Positions 54,067 through 64,000 of a DNA stretch of 64,000 nt are shown one piece after another. The notes under the pieces are model-generated. The model had not been told where the DNA came from. It saw only the letters and a list, made by a program, of their open reading frames with translations, and did not search any database. The position numbers were made by a program, and so were the translations under genes. The DNA is from Neofusicoccum parvum (taxonomy: Eukaryota > Ascomycota > Dothideomycetes > Botryosphaeriales > Botryosphaeriaceae), in assembly GCA_020912385.1 (NCBI GenBank), contig CP087206.1:3658001-3722000 (forward strand), given 5' to 3'. Within the stretch, counting starts at the first letter, position 1; every line of letters starts with the position of its first letter.

Positions 54067-54539
54067 GTGATGAAGACAGTGTGAGAATTTGAAATGGGGC
54101 AAATTGGTCACGGGTGGGGGATGGTAAGTGTAATCCTACCAGGCGTCGAAGGCTTGAAGCTGTGAGTTCTGTCTTATTCTGTTTTCTCATGCGGTACGAC
54201 TCCCACAATTTGAAGTAGTGTGTAGATGGAACGTATGATTGGTTACTGATAAACTCGATTGAGATATTGGTCTCATTACAATGAACCACGTCGCAAAGCG
54301 AGATAGATGTCTAATTTGAATATGTTGGCGACCGGAAAACACCACAAAACGACCAAATGGAGGACCCAGTGACAAACGAGGACCAAAGAAGTTCTTCAGG
54401 TGCAAAGACAAGGAAAGCGTGATTGGTTATTGGGAAAGAAACAACAAATAGGAGGAAATGACAGAATTTGCGTGTAAAGAGGAGGCAGAGACCTAAAATC
54501 CTCGAAGAATTGGTGGTCTGGCCTTGGACGACCCGTCAA
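54067..54539. other. Convergent 3' flanks
   Basis: AT-richer spacer between the dehydrogenase and zinc-finger genes; nothing recognised. Confidence 0.5.
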
Positions 54540-56821
54540 TTACTGCTGTTGATGAGGGCTGGTGCCAGCACCGCTGAAGTCGGAAGGAGAGTTGTTGTTA
54601 TTTGCTTGCGCCATGGTTTCTAGCAAAGGATCGTTCCAGCCGCCGAAACTCAAGGGGCCAAAATCGGGTACGTGGTAGGCCGGTGGGCCCATGGCTTCGT
54701 TTGTCATGCCGCCGAATTGAGTGGGATTCAAGAAAGGGCCTGCGGGAAACGCTGCCGGACTCGCACCAATTACAGCATTCTCGGGAGAAGGCATGAAATC
54801 ATAGTTCGGAAGGGTCGGCTCAAGGTTCGCGTTCATGTTGCCCATTGGCGTGGGTTGTTGGAACTGCATGTTGTTCCTGTGGTTGTTGGTGGCTGGCATC
54901 CGATGAGGCAGGCCGCGTGGTACGAATTGGGGATCTTGGCTGGAGCCCAATCGCTCCGGTGGACAGATTTGTGGAATCATGCTCTGTCTTGCATTGACTT
55001 GGGGAGAGTGGTAGTACCCAGCCTCCATGCCGGCACTCGCGACTGAGGACTGCTCGGTCTCCGGTGCGGATCTAAGGCCGGCTTCCGGATCAGACGTTGC
55101 AGCATCAGATGGCTGCGTCCAATATTCAGACGTATTGTAGGAAGAGCCATCGTTTCGGCTCCCTGAACCGCTGAATGACAACCCTGAACGTCTTCGGGGT
55201 GCTCTGTGGGATACTGGCGCCCGCGGAAGCATGTTTGGATTTCCATAAGGTGAAGCTCCCACCAAAGATCTCTCAGTATTGACTGGCACATCCAAAGTAG
55301 CAGCCTCGGTGTCCTCCGGTCGGTCAACGAAGAAGTTTCTGACTCCAGGGTAGTTTGATGCAATGTTGGCCTGCTCTGACCGGATGATGCTTGGGAGCTG
55401 ACGAATGAGGGCCTCGGCAATGTTGGGCCACTGGGCTGTGATCCTGTCCTGAACGCGTCTGGGAAGTTGCGTCTGCACGGCACGTTCATAATTGGTAATG
55501 CTCTCAAAATCTGGAGAGGTGGAACGGTTAAAAGGAGGCTCGTAATCTGTTCTCTATTAGCCATCATACTAATGAGGGCAACATCAGTAGCGTGTGGGCA
55601 ACTCACAGGGGTCCGGGATCTCCTCGTCTTCCTGGAACAGGATTCGCCAGACTGCATTCCACTTCTCTTCCTCGGACGTTTGCCTCTCCTGCCGTCTTCT
55701 CAGTGCCATCGCCTCCTGCTCCCCGCGAGCGACGCCCAACTCAGTCTGGGTGCCAGTCCTTGGGCATTCACCCCTGACGTGATGTGCAGTCAAGCCTCTG
55801 TCATTGTCAAATGTCTGGAAGCACTCTGAACATTGGGTTGGCAGAATATGAGTCCTGAAAATATGCTCCCTGGGATTATCAGCAAGACTTTCATCGTCTG
55901 GAAAGTGAATATCACTTACTTCACCCGGTGAACTGTATCGAATCCTCCGTGGATGCATGAGCGGCGTAATCTGCTATCTCCACGGTACTTCTTGGAGTAA
56001 TGGCAAGCAAATCTTCTCCCATTGCGTTCAGCCGGTCCTGAAACTGCAGTTGACTTATGGCGCTTGCTGTCTCCTTCGCCATCCCCCTCATTGGGGTCGT
56101 AAGGAATCCTTCCACGCTTAGGGTTCGCTGCTTGGCTGGGTCTCTGGCTTTGTCTGGCATTTGGTGTTCCTCGCGAGCTCCTTTCGACCTGTCCTTCGCC
56201 GGCATCCGAAGGATCTCGCTCACTGCTGTACTCAGATCCCAACTCTGTGAACGAGTCTTCTGTGAGCGGCAAGTCATCTTGGAAAGCACCATGTTGTCCA
56301 ACCATGTCCCGGTACGCATCCATGACCATTCTCATGACTTCTTGCTCGCCAGAGAGTATGAGTTGCCGGACAAGCTCGTACTCAGTCAATTGTGCAGGGG
56401 GGCCATCTTCTTGCGGAGTGTTCTCCAGAACATCAGCATCGTCCGGGAACTCCTCGTCCATGTCGCAGTCTTGCTCATCCAACGGAGGCATTGAACGCAG
56501 CTCGAAAAGTTGTGACGAGTCAAGACTCTCCTCCGTCAGTCGAGGCGATTCTATGGAGCCTATTATAGAGTATGCCGTGCTCCCTCTTGTGTCCTCGGTA
56601 ACGCTGTCCGGTCGGTTTGGGTCGGTTCCGTAGGTCGAGTCAGCCTCAACTTTGTCTGATATTGCCCTGATTGGATTTCCAGGAGCGTGGCTAGGCTTCA
56701 GGTCGTAAGGCTGCGGCCTACAGCGGTCGAGACTGTCAAAGTCAACGATGTGCGCAGTGTGTGCATCAGTTCGAAGCGCACGCACCTTGAAACCGCGCCA
56801 CTCTCCCCGGACAGTCGACAT
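54540..56821 (-). CDS. C2H2-like zinc-finger protein
   Basis: Three exons (55920-56821, 55607-55869, 54540-55510) give 711 residues. The first 270 residues are hydrophilic and acidic, with a Ser/Arg/Pro-rich segment before the finger region. The zinc region spans the first intron: FACHYSKKYRGDSRLRRSCI, HGGFDTVHRVKEHIFRTHIL, then QCSECFQTFDNDRGLTAHHV and the closing Cys. This C-x(n)-C...H-x3-5-H / C-x2-C...H-x-C layout recurs in many Pezizomycotina proteins (consensus CP...RSC...W..VHRVKEHLYR.H...) of unknown role. A helical part follows (EKWNAVWRILFQEDEEIPDP, RRVQDRITAQWPNIAEALIR), then a long Pro/Asn/Gly-rich tail ending SPHQQQ. Possibly a transcription regulator; this is inference. An earlier start is conceivable since the upstream region is open in another frame. 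Confidence 0.82.
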
Positions 56822-58594
56822 TTTGCGTATTCACCCCGGTGGCTGTCATTTCTCCGCGTGGAGCGGCTCAGCCGCTGGTCGGTGCAGGCAGCAGATTCAG
56901 AGGAGGCTGGCGCGAGTAGTAACTTTGGTGAGAGTGGGGTTTGAGTCGAGTCCGTAACATAGTCAGAAGGCTCCCTTCGCCGCCCCACTGCGCCATGGTG
57001 ACTCATGCCCAAATTTGCAACAGTTATCAGCGCGAAGATGAGCAAGGCAAAGTTGGGCGAACCCGAGAATTGCTGGTACGGAGGGGGAGAAAGCACGGCG
57101 ATGCAAGTGACTGAGGAGCTATTGCCCAAGAAGAGATTCAGGCTGGATGCCATGATCGGTGACGCTTTCCAAGAGTATTTGAGTGACTGATTTCTTTATG
57201 AAATTTGGAACGAGGAATGAATTCGGGCGTGGCAGGGGGAGCGGCAGCTGCAGCTGCAGCCGCGCGCTGCAACTGCGCATCTGCGCAAAAGCCCGGATCT
57301 GCGCAAAATGCGCAAACCACCACATTTGCGCAGAAAGCCTTCCAGCAGCAACACAGGGGAACCCGCCTTCAGAGACGCCCGTAAGCCATAAGAACGAACG
57401 CGCAGAAGATAAGACAGATATGTAACGGCTGAAATCACGTCCCTGGACGCTGGAGGCATTCGAGCTCCGCGCCGTATGCGGCCCCCAAGACGATGCAAGG
57501 CGTGAGGAGCGCCTCGTTTGCTTTGGGATAGCAGCACGGCCAGCTGGGCTAGCCTTCTGGTGGGCGCAGCACAGCCTTGCCGCCATCCCACGAATCCGAG
57601 TGGGTCACGCATGCCGGGCGGGCCGTGACGGGCTATCCCTGGTTTGATGGCTGCGTCTGTTCGAGGCCTTCTTGACTCTGTATGTGCAGAGCCGATCAAA
57701 AGAGATGCTCCGATACCTTTCCAGTGAAGGCATACAGCGAGACACAACGCATCCGGAGCGGTGAGCAGAGTCCGACACGCACATGGGTTACGTGACTGTC
57801 TTCCGTTTGGGCTGCGTGCTGCGGACTGCGGACTGCAGCAACGCGTGGTTGTCGGCGCGGCTGGGTGCAAGGCGTGGTGTTTGATGTGCAGAAGACAGGA
57901 CGGCGTTGGTTTCGCGTTGTTGCGCATCGGACAGCCCCGCCTGCCGCTGCGGCACCGCGGCCTCCTGCCCCAAAGCGAGCGATGACGCAAGCGGGTAGCG
58001 GCTTCTGCGCTTCACACCACTCTTCGCGCAGCTTCGTCTGTGAGTAACCTGAGGTCATCGGATCTCATGCTGTCATGGCCCGGCATGTGCTTCTCCTTTC
58101 GAAGCCACGCCGATTTGGTCGCAAGCCCTTCACACCATCAGCTGCTCTTCAAGCTGAAGTCTTCTGGGATGCTACCACTCCTCGTCGTCAATCCCAGGCA
58201 GGCAACACGGTAGGCAACACGGGAGCCACCTGTCCTCTAGGCGTCCTTGGCCCTAGAGTCAGAGGGATCGATGCTGCAACCGACGAACATTTGTCCCGTG
58301 CGCGGAAGTTTCAATCGCTCATCTGAACGCAGAATTCCCTCTGAACTTTTGCCGAAGCTCTCTAGCCAGATGAATGCTTCAAATCACCATAGCTAAGCAA
58401 GGAGTTCAGGAGAGCCTCACGGTCATTCGCTCTCCCTTACCTTCTTCTCCCTCAGGCAATTGAAGCCGGCCTCCGAGAGTTAGAATAGACCAAAATGTGC
58501 AACATCCAGAAACCTATTTCTGAGCTCGAGGACACCATTTCTCCAGTTGAGAAGACCCTTTTTAAAATATGGCTGGACTTGATCTTCTTGTTCA
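56822..58594. other. Intergenic with a decayed foldback element
   Basis: Promoter of the zinc-finger gene and 3' flank of the small membrane-protein candidate. 57235-57340 is a compositional patch of CAGCTG units and TGCGCAAA direct repeats. A decayed foldback copy lies at about 58300-58390. Confidence 0.45.
58304..58390. mobile_element. MITE-like foldback element, copy E (decayed)
   Basis: Right inner arm CCAGATGAATGCTTCAAATC (58366-58385) fits the family core well; the left arm GAAGTTTCAATCGCTCATCT plus GAACGCAGA fits it weakly. Treated as a remnant. Confidence 0.4.
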
Positions 58595-58966
58595 TTATAG
58601 TGCCAGACTACGATCCCAAACCAGGGGGATGGCGTCAGTAGTCAAGATGAACAAGGCGAAGAACACGCCGTAGGACGCAGACTGAATGAAGAATTTCATA
58701 GTCGTTTCGAATACAAAAGCGCCGACCATGTTGAGGTCTTAGAGCTCTGAAGAGAAGCGAAGGAGGGACAGACATCTTGTGTAACATGATCTACGCGCCG
58801 TAAATTACATGTGCAATTCAAGTCGTTAAATGTGTTGTCACTCACCACGGGCAAAAATGATCCATGCGGCGAACACACCACCCGAGATCACGGCAATAAT
58901 GTGTTCAATCCGGCTTCTACGCCATGTCAATGCGGGGGACAGACGTGCGGTATCTTGGTTGCGCAT
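58595..58966 (-). CDS. Candidate small two-helix membrane protein
   Basis: Two short open segments (58846-58966 and 58595-58737) joined by a 108-nt GT-AG intron give 87 residues. Start MRNQDTARLSPALTWRRSRI, then a first hydrophobic helix IIAVISGGVFAAWIIFARDL across the intron, and a second FIQSASYGVFFALFILTTDA before IPLVWDRSLAL and the stop. Hydrophobic spacing on both sides of the junction is coherent, which argues for a real gene or the remnant of one. The acceptor (CTAAG) is chosen because other nearby AG sites give stops. No homologue comes to mind. Could equally be a fragment of a larger decayed membrane-protein gene, because the surroundings are gene-poor. Confidence 0.45.
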
Positions 58967-61900
58967 AGAATCACTTCTTCAAGAAGCAGGCACAGCTGTG
59001 GAGATTGAAAGCAGTGTGTGGACTTGCACCAGTGACGAGATGAAGTGAAATTTATCAGCAAAAGGACTCTAGAATGCACCATCACGTAGCGCGGATACTC
59101 GACATGTGACTGGAATTTCTCAGAGAAGCTTTTCTGTTGTTCTCTCTATGTTTCGAACAGAAAAATCTTGCTAGGCGAGCCTCAAAGGCTTCTGTCTCTA
59201 TGCACTCCTGGGAGAGGCTCGCCCCCCGAAATCTACTTGAGACGTCCCAACGTGCAGGTCCTGCGTTCTGTGTTAATTTTTCGTCATGGCCACGGCGCTA
59301 TCGCCTTCATCTATTAAGTGATCACTATGGGCATCATCTTATAGTTTTGCTGTCCATGATCCTTACTATTCAGAAACACCATCATGAACTTGCATTCCCA
59401 TCTGGTATTGGATTCCCAGAGCATAAAAGCCCCACAAGCAAAGGCAGAGTGTTTCTGTAATCTCGCGGAAGAGTGGTAATCTCGTGGTGCTGCAAAGCCT
59501 CGAATTCTCGAGGAACCGTGACGGGCCTGCTGGCGTAGGCCAGAACCAGCAAAGAAGCCTTATGACTGCCGGCTCACGTTTGCTCTCCCACGTGGCACAC
59601 CGCCCACGAGACGCCTCGCCGCAAGCCGCACGTGTCGGAACCGGGTCTCGCCTCCCCCAGACAGCACAAAAGCGCCTCAACGCCTCCGGGCATCCGAATG
59701 GAGTTTACGGCTGGTTGTCGACCTTTGAAGATCTCCGATGCTCTGAATGCAAGGACTGTTCTGGTGCGCTCGTCGTCCGCACACTTGGACTTCCGCCTTG
59801 GACTTCCGCCGCCGAGGAGGCGAAGACACACGCCTGCTGCGGTCCGGGCGATGGCTGATGATGAACACCAGCATCATCTCATCTGCCGCAGTCCACGATC
59901 AGTAGCCTTGTCGACTCCTCACCACGATCTGGCGTGCCGCCCCCCTGCGAACAGCCACCGCATACACATACACAGATCAACCGCGCAAGACGCAAGGCGC
60001 AAGCAAGACGCGCGCGACCCATCCACCGTGCAGCCCGCAGCCCTCCCTCGACGATCTCCTTCCGTCAATAAATCTCTTCCGCTCTTGCATCGCAGCGCTC
60101 AGATCACGAGAGAAAGCGGGTCAGCTGGTACAGATACGTACCTGCGCCGCGCCCACTGCCCACAAGCGGACGGGAAAAGGGAAGAAGGCAGAAAAAAAAG
60201 CAAGCAGCAATCTCGGCGAGCCATGCATGCGCGCGCGGAGCATGCGTGCAACGACGCCAACCGAGCGCGGGCCCCTCCCAATACCCTTCCTGTGCGACGC
60301 CGTTGAGTTACACGCATGTGGGAAGGAAAAACGGCAACCGCCCAACCGCACGTCTCAGGGGCCGGCCTCTCTCCTTCCGTGCATCTGGCTGCCCCAGCCG
60401 CACGCGAGCGCGGTCAATGCCGCATTCAGCTGCAAATAAAAAAAAATGCACAGGATGAGCGTCTGTGCCTTCAGCCCCGGACGGGAAGCCGCCGTGCGTG
60501 GAAGCGCAAGCGTTATGTTTCTCCGCCCCGGCCGCCCTTTTCCAAATCCCCTCCTCCAATGCCAACCGGACCCGCGAGGTGTGCGAAGCCACGCAAGGCA
60601 CGAACCGGCGCCGGTGGGTGGGGGGCAAAGTCTCAGAGTCAGACGAGGAGGATCTCCGCAGCGCACGCATTCGGACGGTCCAACATGCACGAGAAAAATA
60701 AAAATAAACGGCAGGACGCGCGCTTTCAGCCTCACGGACGGGAGGCGGCATGGCAAAGGTCGAACCCAATCCTCCAAAGCAGGGGTCCTTTGCTCACTTG
60801 CAGCGCTTCCCCCTCCACGAGGCAGCCACGAGCAAAAAGGCAGAGCTCAGGTCTCAGAACCAGGCGACAGCGTCCCACAGGGCTCGCGCGTATTCGGCCG
60901 CGCGTTATCATGCCCACGAGAAACGAGGCGCGAGGCGGCATGAAAGCTCAAGGGCGCATCCACGCACCTTCAGCCTCGCTCACGCGAACCCCAAACCCAC
61001 GAGGCAGCCACGCCGGTTCGCAACCACATTACGTGAATCAACAGGTTTCAGAAACAGGGGGGAGGCCGGCAGTGTGTCTGCAAGTTTTCGACGATTTGGT
61101 GGACTATGCTGAGCGCGCAGTAAAGAAAAAAAAACACACATGTACGATTCGCCTTCCTCCCTTCTCCCCAACCGGCTTCTCACCCCCGCCCCGCTCCCTT
61201 TCCGACTTCGAAGTTTGCTGTGCTAGCGATAGCACCCCCTATGAATACGTTGTTCCCCTTAACCTTCGAAATCCATTTCTACGCAGAGAGTACCGGGTTT
61301 CAACTTTGAAAAAGGGAAGAAAGCCACACAAAGGTGGAGAGGGACCGCACGGGGCCGCAGGGTATACAAGCAACGGGAAAGAAAATCCAAGGAACACATT
61401 AAGCAACGTCAGCGACAGTTCGTTTGACGGGAAGCAGGGGGGATAAAGAAAGCTGAGAATGCAGAGATGAACGGAAGAAGAATCCGGAAGAGAAGGATCA
61501 AATTCGAGAGAAGAACGGCAGAATATTAGTCACAAGAATTCGAGAAAGCAAGACAGCACTACCCCAAGGTATCTGACAAAATCGAAACTGAGTGACCAAA
61601 AAGGCGCAAGCAGATAAAGCTTAGCAACAAGAAGTTGAAGAGCCACCTGAGAAAACCCAGGTGGAAGAAGCTACAGGGATGCTGAAGCAAGAAGGCCTTC
61701 AGTCACAAGCAAGCAAGCAAGCAAGCTAGCTAGCAAGCCGAGAAAAAGAGACGCAGGAGAAGAACGCCACCATGCTGTCCACACGTGGTGGCTCTGCGAG
61801 ACAAAAGTAGAGCCGCCGAAAAAAAAAATAGGAGGAAAAAGAAAGTGTTTTCGCTTCCGAAATTGAAAGACTCAAAAGTTGCCACACCGCTTTCGCTACG

Positions 61901-62054
61901 TCTCGGTCGTTGTTCGTCGTCGCTGCGTGAGATAAATCCCGTCCTGGACGAGTAGTTGATGCAGTGATAAGACAAATGTAAGGCATCGAGGCCACATGAA
62001 GATGTGGCCCTGGTAGGGATATGCGTGCTGAAAGATATCGGAAGGAGTGCTTGT
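58967..62054. other. Long gene-poor interval
   Basis: Over 3 kb without a supported gene. A 376-codon plus-strand ORF (60316-61446) has basic, low-complexity composition and no domain. Several A-rich tracts (about 60430, 60695, 61123, 61820) and an (AAGC)n repeat at 61707-61738 occur. Part may be a long 3' UTR of the WD40 gene or non-coding RNA. Confidence 0.4.
61707..61738 (+). repeat. (AAGC)n microsatellite
   Basis: Five AAGC units pass into TAGC units, then AAGC again; about 320 bp past the WD40 gene's stop codon. Confidence 0.85.
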
Positions 62055-63980
62055 CTACACCACGAGCTCACCCAGGCCTAGTCCCCTTCTCCTGCGCGCC
62101 TTGGCGACCAGTCTTGTCCGCGCATCGGCGTCCACGTCGAAGTCATTCGCCCACTCCGTCTGCCTGGCGTAGCCGGCGGCGCGGCCCAACCGCCTGGTAG
62201 CCTGGCTCAAGCTGGGTCTCTCGCGTCGATGCACCTCTTCCTCTGTCAGGACGCCGGCGCGCTCGCCCCAGCTGGCGCGTTCGAACTCCATGATGCCGCC
62301 AAACTTCCCGTCGCTGTTCGCAACGAAGAAGCTGGAGCCGTCGGGTACGAAGCTGACACCGCTGACGGAGCCAAAGAAGTCCAGTGTCTGGGCACGGTCG
62401 AAGGTCTGCCCGTCGATAACGCTGACCACGTCGTCTGCCTCCGCCGATAGCAGCACGCGCCGTCCACCACCAACGGGGCTGAAGTGCAGGCTGCGTGGGC
62501 ATGCCATGGTTGAGGCAATGATAGACAGTGGCTGCCGCCACCAACGTGCGTCGTATACCACGACCTTTGAGTCCTGGGCGCCGGTGGCAAGATGGATGCC
62601 GTCATCAGCCCAGGCGCAGGCAAATGTGTGCTCGTCGTGTGCAGGGAGGCGTTCGAACGGACGGCCGGTTTCAGCGTCGGTGATGAGTGTTTCGTGGAAG
62701 TCGCCGACGACCATGCGCATGCGGCCATTGGGCGAGGTGGCGGAGCAGTTGATGGCTTCTTCATAACCGAAATCGTAGACAAAGCTGTTCGTGGAGCAGT
62801 CCAGAACGCGAAGGCGTTTGTCGTTGGACGAGAACGCTGCCATGTTGCCGCCCGTGCCACGGTTGGCAAAGGTGTGCACGTGGTTGGTGATGCCGTTGGG
62901 CTCGTGCGTAATGAAGCCTTGCGTAGGCTTGCTGCCGTATTCCGAATGCAAGTCGACGAGTGCGTATTCGCCGTGGAAGCCACCTGCGATAAGAATATTC
63001 TCCGAAGCGGTCATGGATGTTATATCGAATGTGGCCGAATGCAGGGAATCAAAGTGGGACCTGGTCAGATCCATGACACAGCTGGTCGAGTTGCCCAACG
63101 AATCCGTGCGCATCACTCTCGACCGGCCTGCATAGAATATGTCGTTTCGCGACGTCGCAGCGATGAGGTTGCGCAGCTGGAAATGGGCGATCAAGGCCTG
63201 GTGATTGGTGTTCATTCTCCGAAAGCGGAAGAAGCTTTCGGAACTGGGCAGTTTCCTGGCAACCCTGGGCGGAAGCACGCCGACGCGACCTATCGAGAGC
63301 TGATAGAGCCGGGTGCGGGCGTCCCTGGCAGCCTCCCGAGCTGTCTCGAGCTTGTCCCAGTTGATGCCTTGGATGTCGTACCGGTTGCCTTGGAGGTCTT
63401 CTCTTGAAATAGACCGAGGGCGGTCCCAGTGCTTGACTCTTGAGGCCTCCTGCCCGATCTTGCTTAGCCCATACTCTGGTCTGCCGCCGGCCACTCTCCA
63501 GGTGTCCATGAATTTGCAGATATCTGACTTGAAGTTGTAGTCGTCAACAGAAGGCGTGTTCACCTCGTAGTCCTCCCAGTAAGGCGGTATTGCAAACTGC
63601 GAGTTCCCGAGGTTGAATGACGTTGGCTGGAGGTTCATAGGAATATAGGGTGTAGAGATGCCGTTGCCACCTACGGCTGTCAGAGTCGTCAGCATCCCTC
63701 CTTGCACGGGGAAGGTCTGAGCCCATGTGGGCTCTGGCTCCTCGGCCGTCGAGGAGGAAGTGTCGTCCATGGGTTGCTGAGGTGCCGAGGGCAGCAGCTG
63801 TGAGAAGGGTGGGATGGTGGGCTGGAGACCGAAGTCGAAGCCCAGGAAGGCCTCGCCTGACGGGATGGGGACGCCACCGGGCTGGGTGTCCTCCATATCG
63901 GAGTCGGGGTCCTCAGGCAGGCCGTCCATGTCTTGCTCGGTGTCGCCGTGGTACGCGGAGTCCTGGGAGGAGGGATCCAT
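62055..63980 (-). CDS. WD40-repeat protein
   Basis: Intronless in the window, 641 residues from MDPSSQDSAYHGDTEQDMDG. The first 130 residues are acidic and Pro-rich (disordered). The middle part has helices (DNFKSD-type KSDICKFMDTWRVAGGRPEY, GINWDKLETAREAARDARTR). From about residue 255 a beta-propeller begins: LRNLIAATSRNDIFYAG, FDITSMTASENILIAGGFHG, NMAAFSSNDKRLRVLDCSTN, MRMVVGDFHETLITDAETGR, FACAWADDGIHLATGAQDSK VVVYDARWW, VLLSAEADDVVSVIDGQTFD, VSFVPDGSSFFVANSDGKFG. The basic C-terminus ends in GLGLGELVV. The set-up resembles uncharacterised fungal WD proteins (relatives of yeast YDR-type WD ORFs); partners unknown. The start codon lies 20 bp from the window edge, so upstream exons cannot be excluded. 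Confidence 0.85.
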   Translation of the reverse strand: MDPSSQDSAYHGDTEQDMDGLPEDPDSDMEDTQPGGVPIPSGEAFLGFDFGLQPTIPPFSQLLPSAPQQPMDDTSSSTAEEPEPTWAQTFPVQGGMLTTLTAVGGNGISTPYIPMNLQPTSFNLGNSQFAIPPYWEDYEVNTPSVDDYNFKSDICKFMDTWRVAGGRPEYGLSKIGQEASRVKHWDRPRSISREDLQGNRYDIQGINWDKLETAREAARDARTRLYQLSIGRVGVLPPRVARKLPSSESFFRFRRMNTNHQALIAHFQLRNLIAATSRNDIFYAGRSRVMRTDSLGNSTSCVMDLTRSHFDSLHSATFDITSMTASENILIAGGFHGEYALVDLHSEYGSKPTQGFITHEPNGITNHVHTFANRGTGGNMAAFSSNDKRLRVLDCSTNSFVYDFGYEEAINCSATSPNGRMRMVVGDFHETLITDAETGRPFERLPAHDEHTFACAWADDGIHLATGAQDSKVVVYDARWWRQPLSIIASTMACPRSLHFSPVGGGRRVLLSAEADDVVSVIDGQTFDRAQTLDFFGSVSGVSFVPDGSSFFVANSDGKFGGIMEFERASWGERAGVLTEEEVHRRERPSLSQATRRLGRAAGYARQTEWANDFDVDADARTRLVAKARRRRGLGLGELVV

Positions 63981-64000
63981 CTGGAGGTGGGAGGACGGCG

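Noticed and set aside
56698..57153. 151-codon minus-strand ORF upstream of and overlapping the zinc-finger start
   Set aside because: In a different frame from the zinc-finger gene, and no splice joins it convincingly; kept only as a possible alternative 5' exon.
60316..61446. 376-codon plus-strand ORF
   Set aside because: Basic, low-complexity translation without any domain; overlaps equally open frames on both strands; region lacks other coding signs.
1..64000. CRISPR arrays, bacterial operons, integrases or plasmid origins
   Set aside because: No spaced direct repeats or prokaryotic-type genes; intron-rich eukaryotic gene structure throughout.

Overview
The window reads as nuclear DNA of a filamentous ascomycete (Pezizomycotina; Dothideomycetes is my low-confidence guess). 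Protein genes are cut by many short GT-AG introns (mostly 50-110 nt), both strands are densely used, there are two single nuclear-type tRNA genes with pol III signals, and the gene set is typical of fungi (TFIID subunits, Rpb7, Atp1, Sec20, Mpo1, dipeptidyl aminopeptidase B, a rhodopsin-like fungal membrane protein, a fungal heme peroxidase). No operons, CRISPR arrays or autonomous transposons were seen.

Layout. 1-2034 (-): 5' part of an MFS sugar transporter, cut by the window edge. 3710-4820 (+): NAD(P)HX dehydratase, with a GC-AG intron. 5359-8186: head-to-head TFIID genes TAF7 (-) and TAF3 (+), 298 bp apart. 8871-11332 (-): two uncharacterised proteins. 12296-14353 (-): mitochondrial ATP synthase alpha. 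16079-18263: divergent Mpo1 (-) and Rpb7 (+). 18917-21740 (+): dipeptidyl aminopeptidase B. A gene-poor stretch ends at tRNA-Lys(CTT), 24888-24960. 25443-28621 (+): DsbA-like thioredoxin-fold protein and a secreted glycerophosphodiesterase. 28727-30134 (-): seven-helix rhodopsin-like protein. 31087-31850 (-): short protein with a Pex20-type N-terminus. 32684-35431 (+): diverged tandem pair of F-box-like proteins. 35783-37674 (-): secreted heme peroxidase. 38873-39021 (-): tRNA-Trp(CCA) with two interruptions. 39372-41467: divergent Sec20 (-) and mL53 (+). 41695-42774 (-): inorganic pyrophosphatase. 43223-45473 (-): uncharacterised basic protein. 47392-48337 (+): glycine-rich RRM protein. 49308-51678 (+): membrane-anchored TAP-like hydrolase. 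52526-54066 (+): short-chain dehydrogenase. 54540-56821 (-): C2H2-like zinc-finger protein. 58595-58966 (-): candidate two-helix membrane protein. 62055-63980 (-): WD40 protein.

Two observations stand out. First, the tRNA-Trp gene carries, besides a canonical 17-nt intron after the anticodon, a 60-nt insertion in the D-arm with every hallmark of a spliceosomal intron (GTAGGT donor, TACTAAC branch site, TAG acceptor); removing it exactly restores a 72-nt cloverleaf. Second, a previously unlabelled family of short foldback (MITE-like) elements sharing a core GGGCAGTTGAAGCATTCGTC is present in four clear copies and one decayed copy; two copies sit inside introns and account for the unusual length of those introns.

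The neighbours are mostly housekeeping genes without a shared pathway, so functional links are limited to the TAF7/TAF3 pair (same complex) and possibly the coordinated divergent promoters of Sec20/mL53 and Mpo1/Rpb7.
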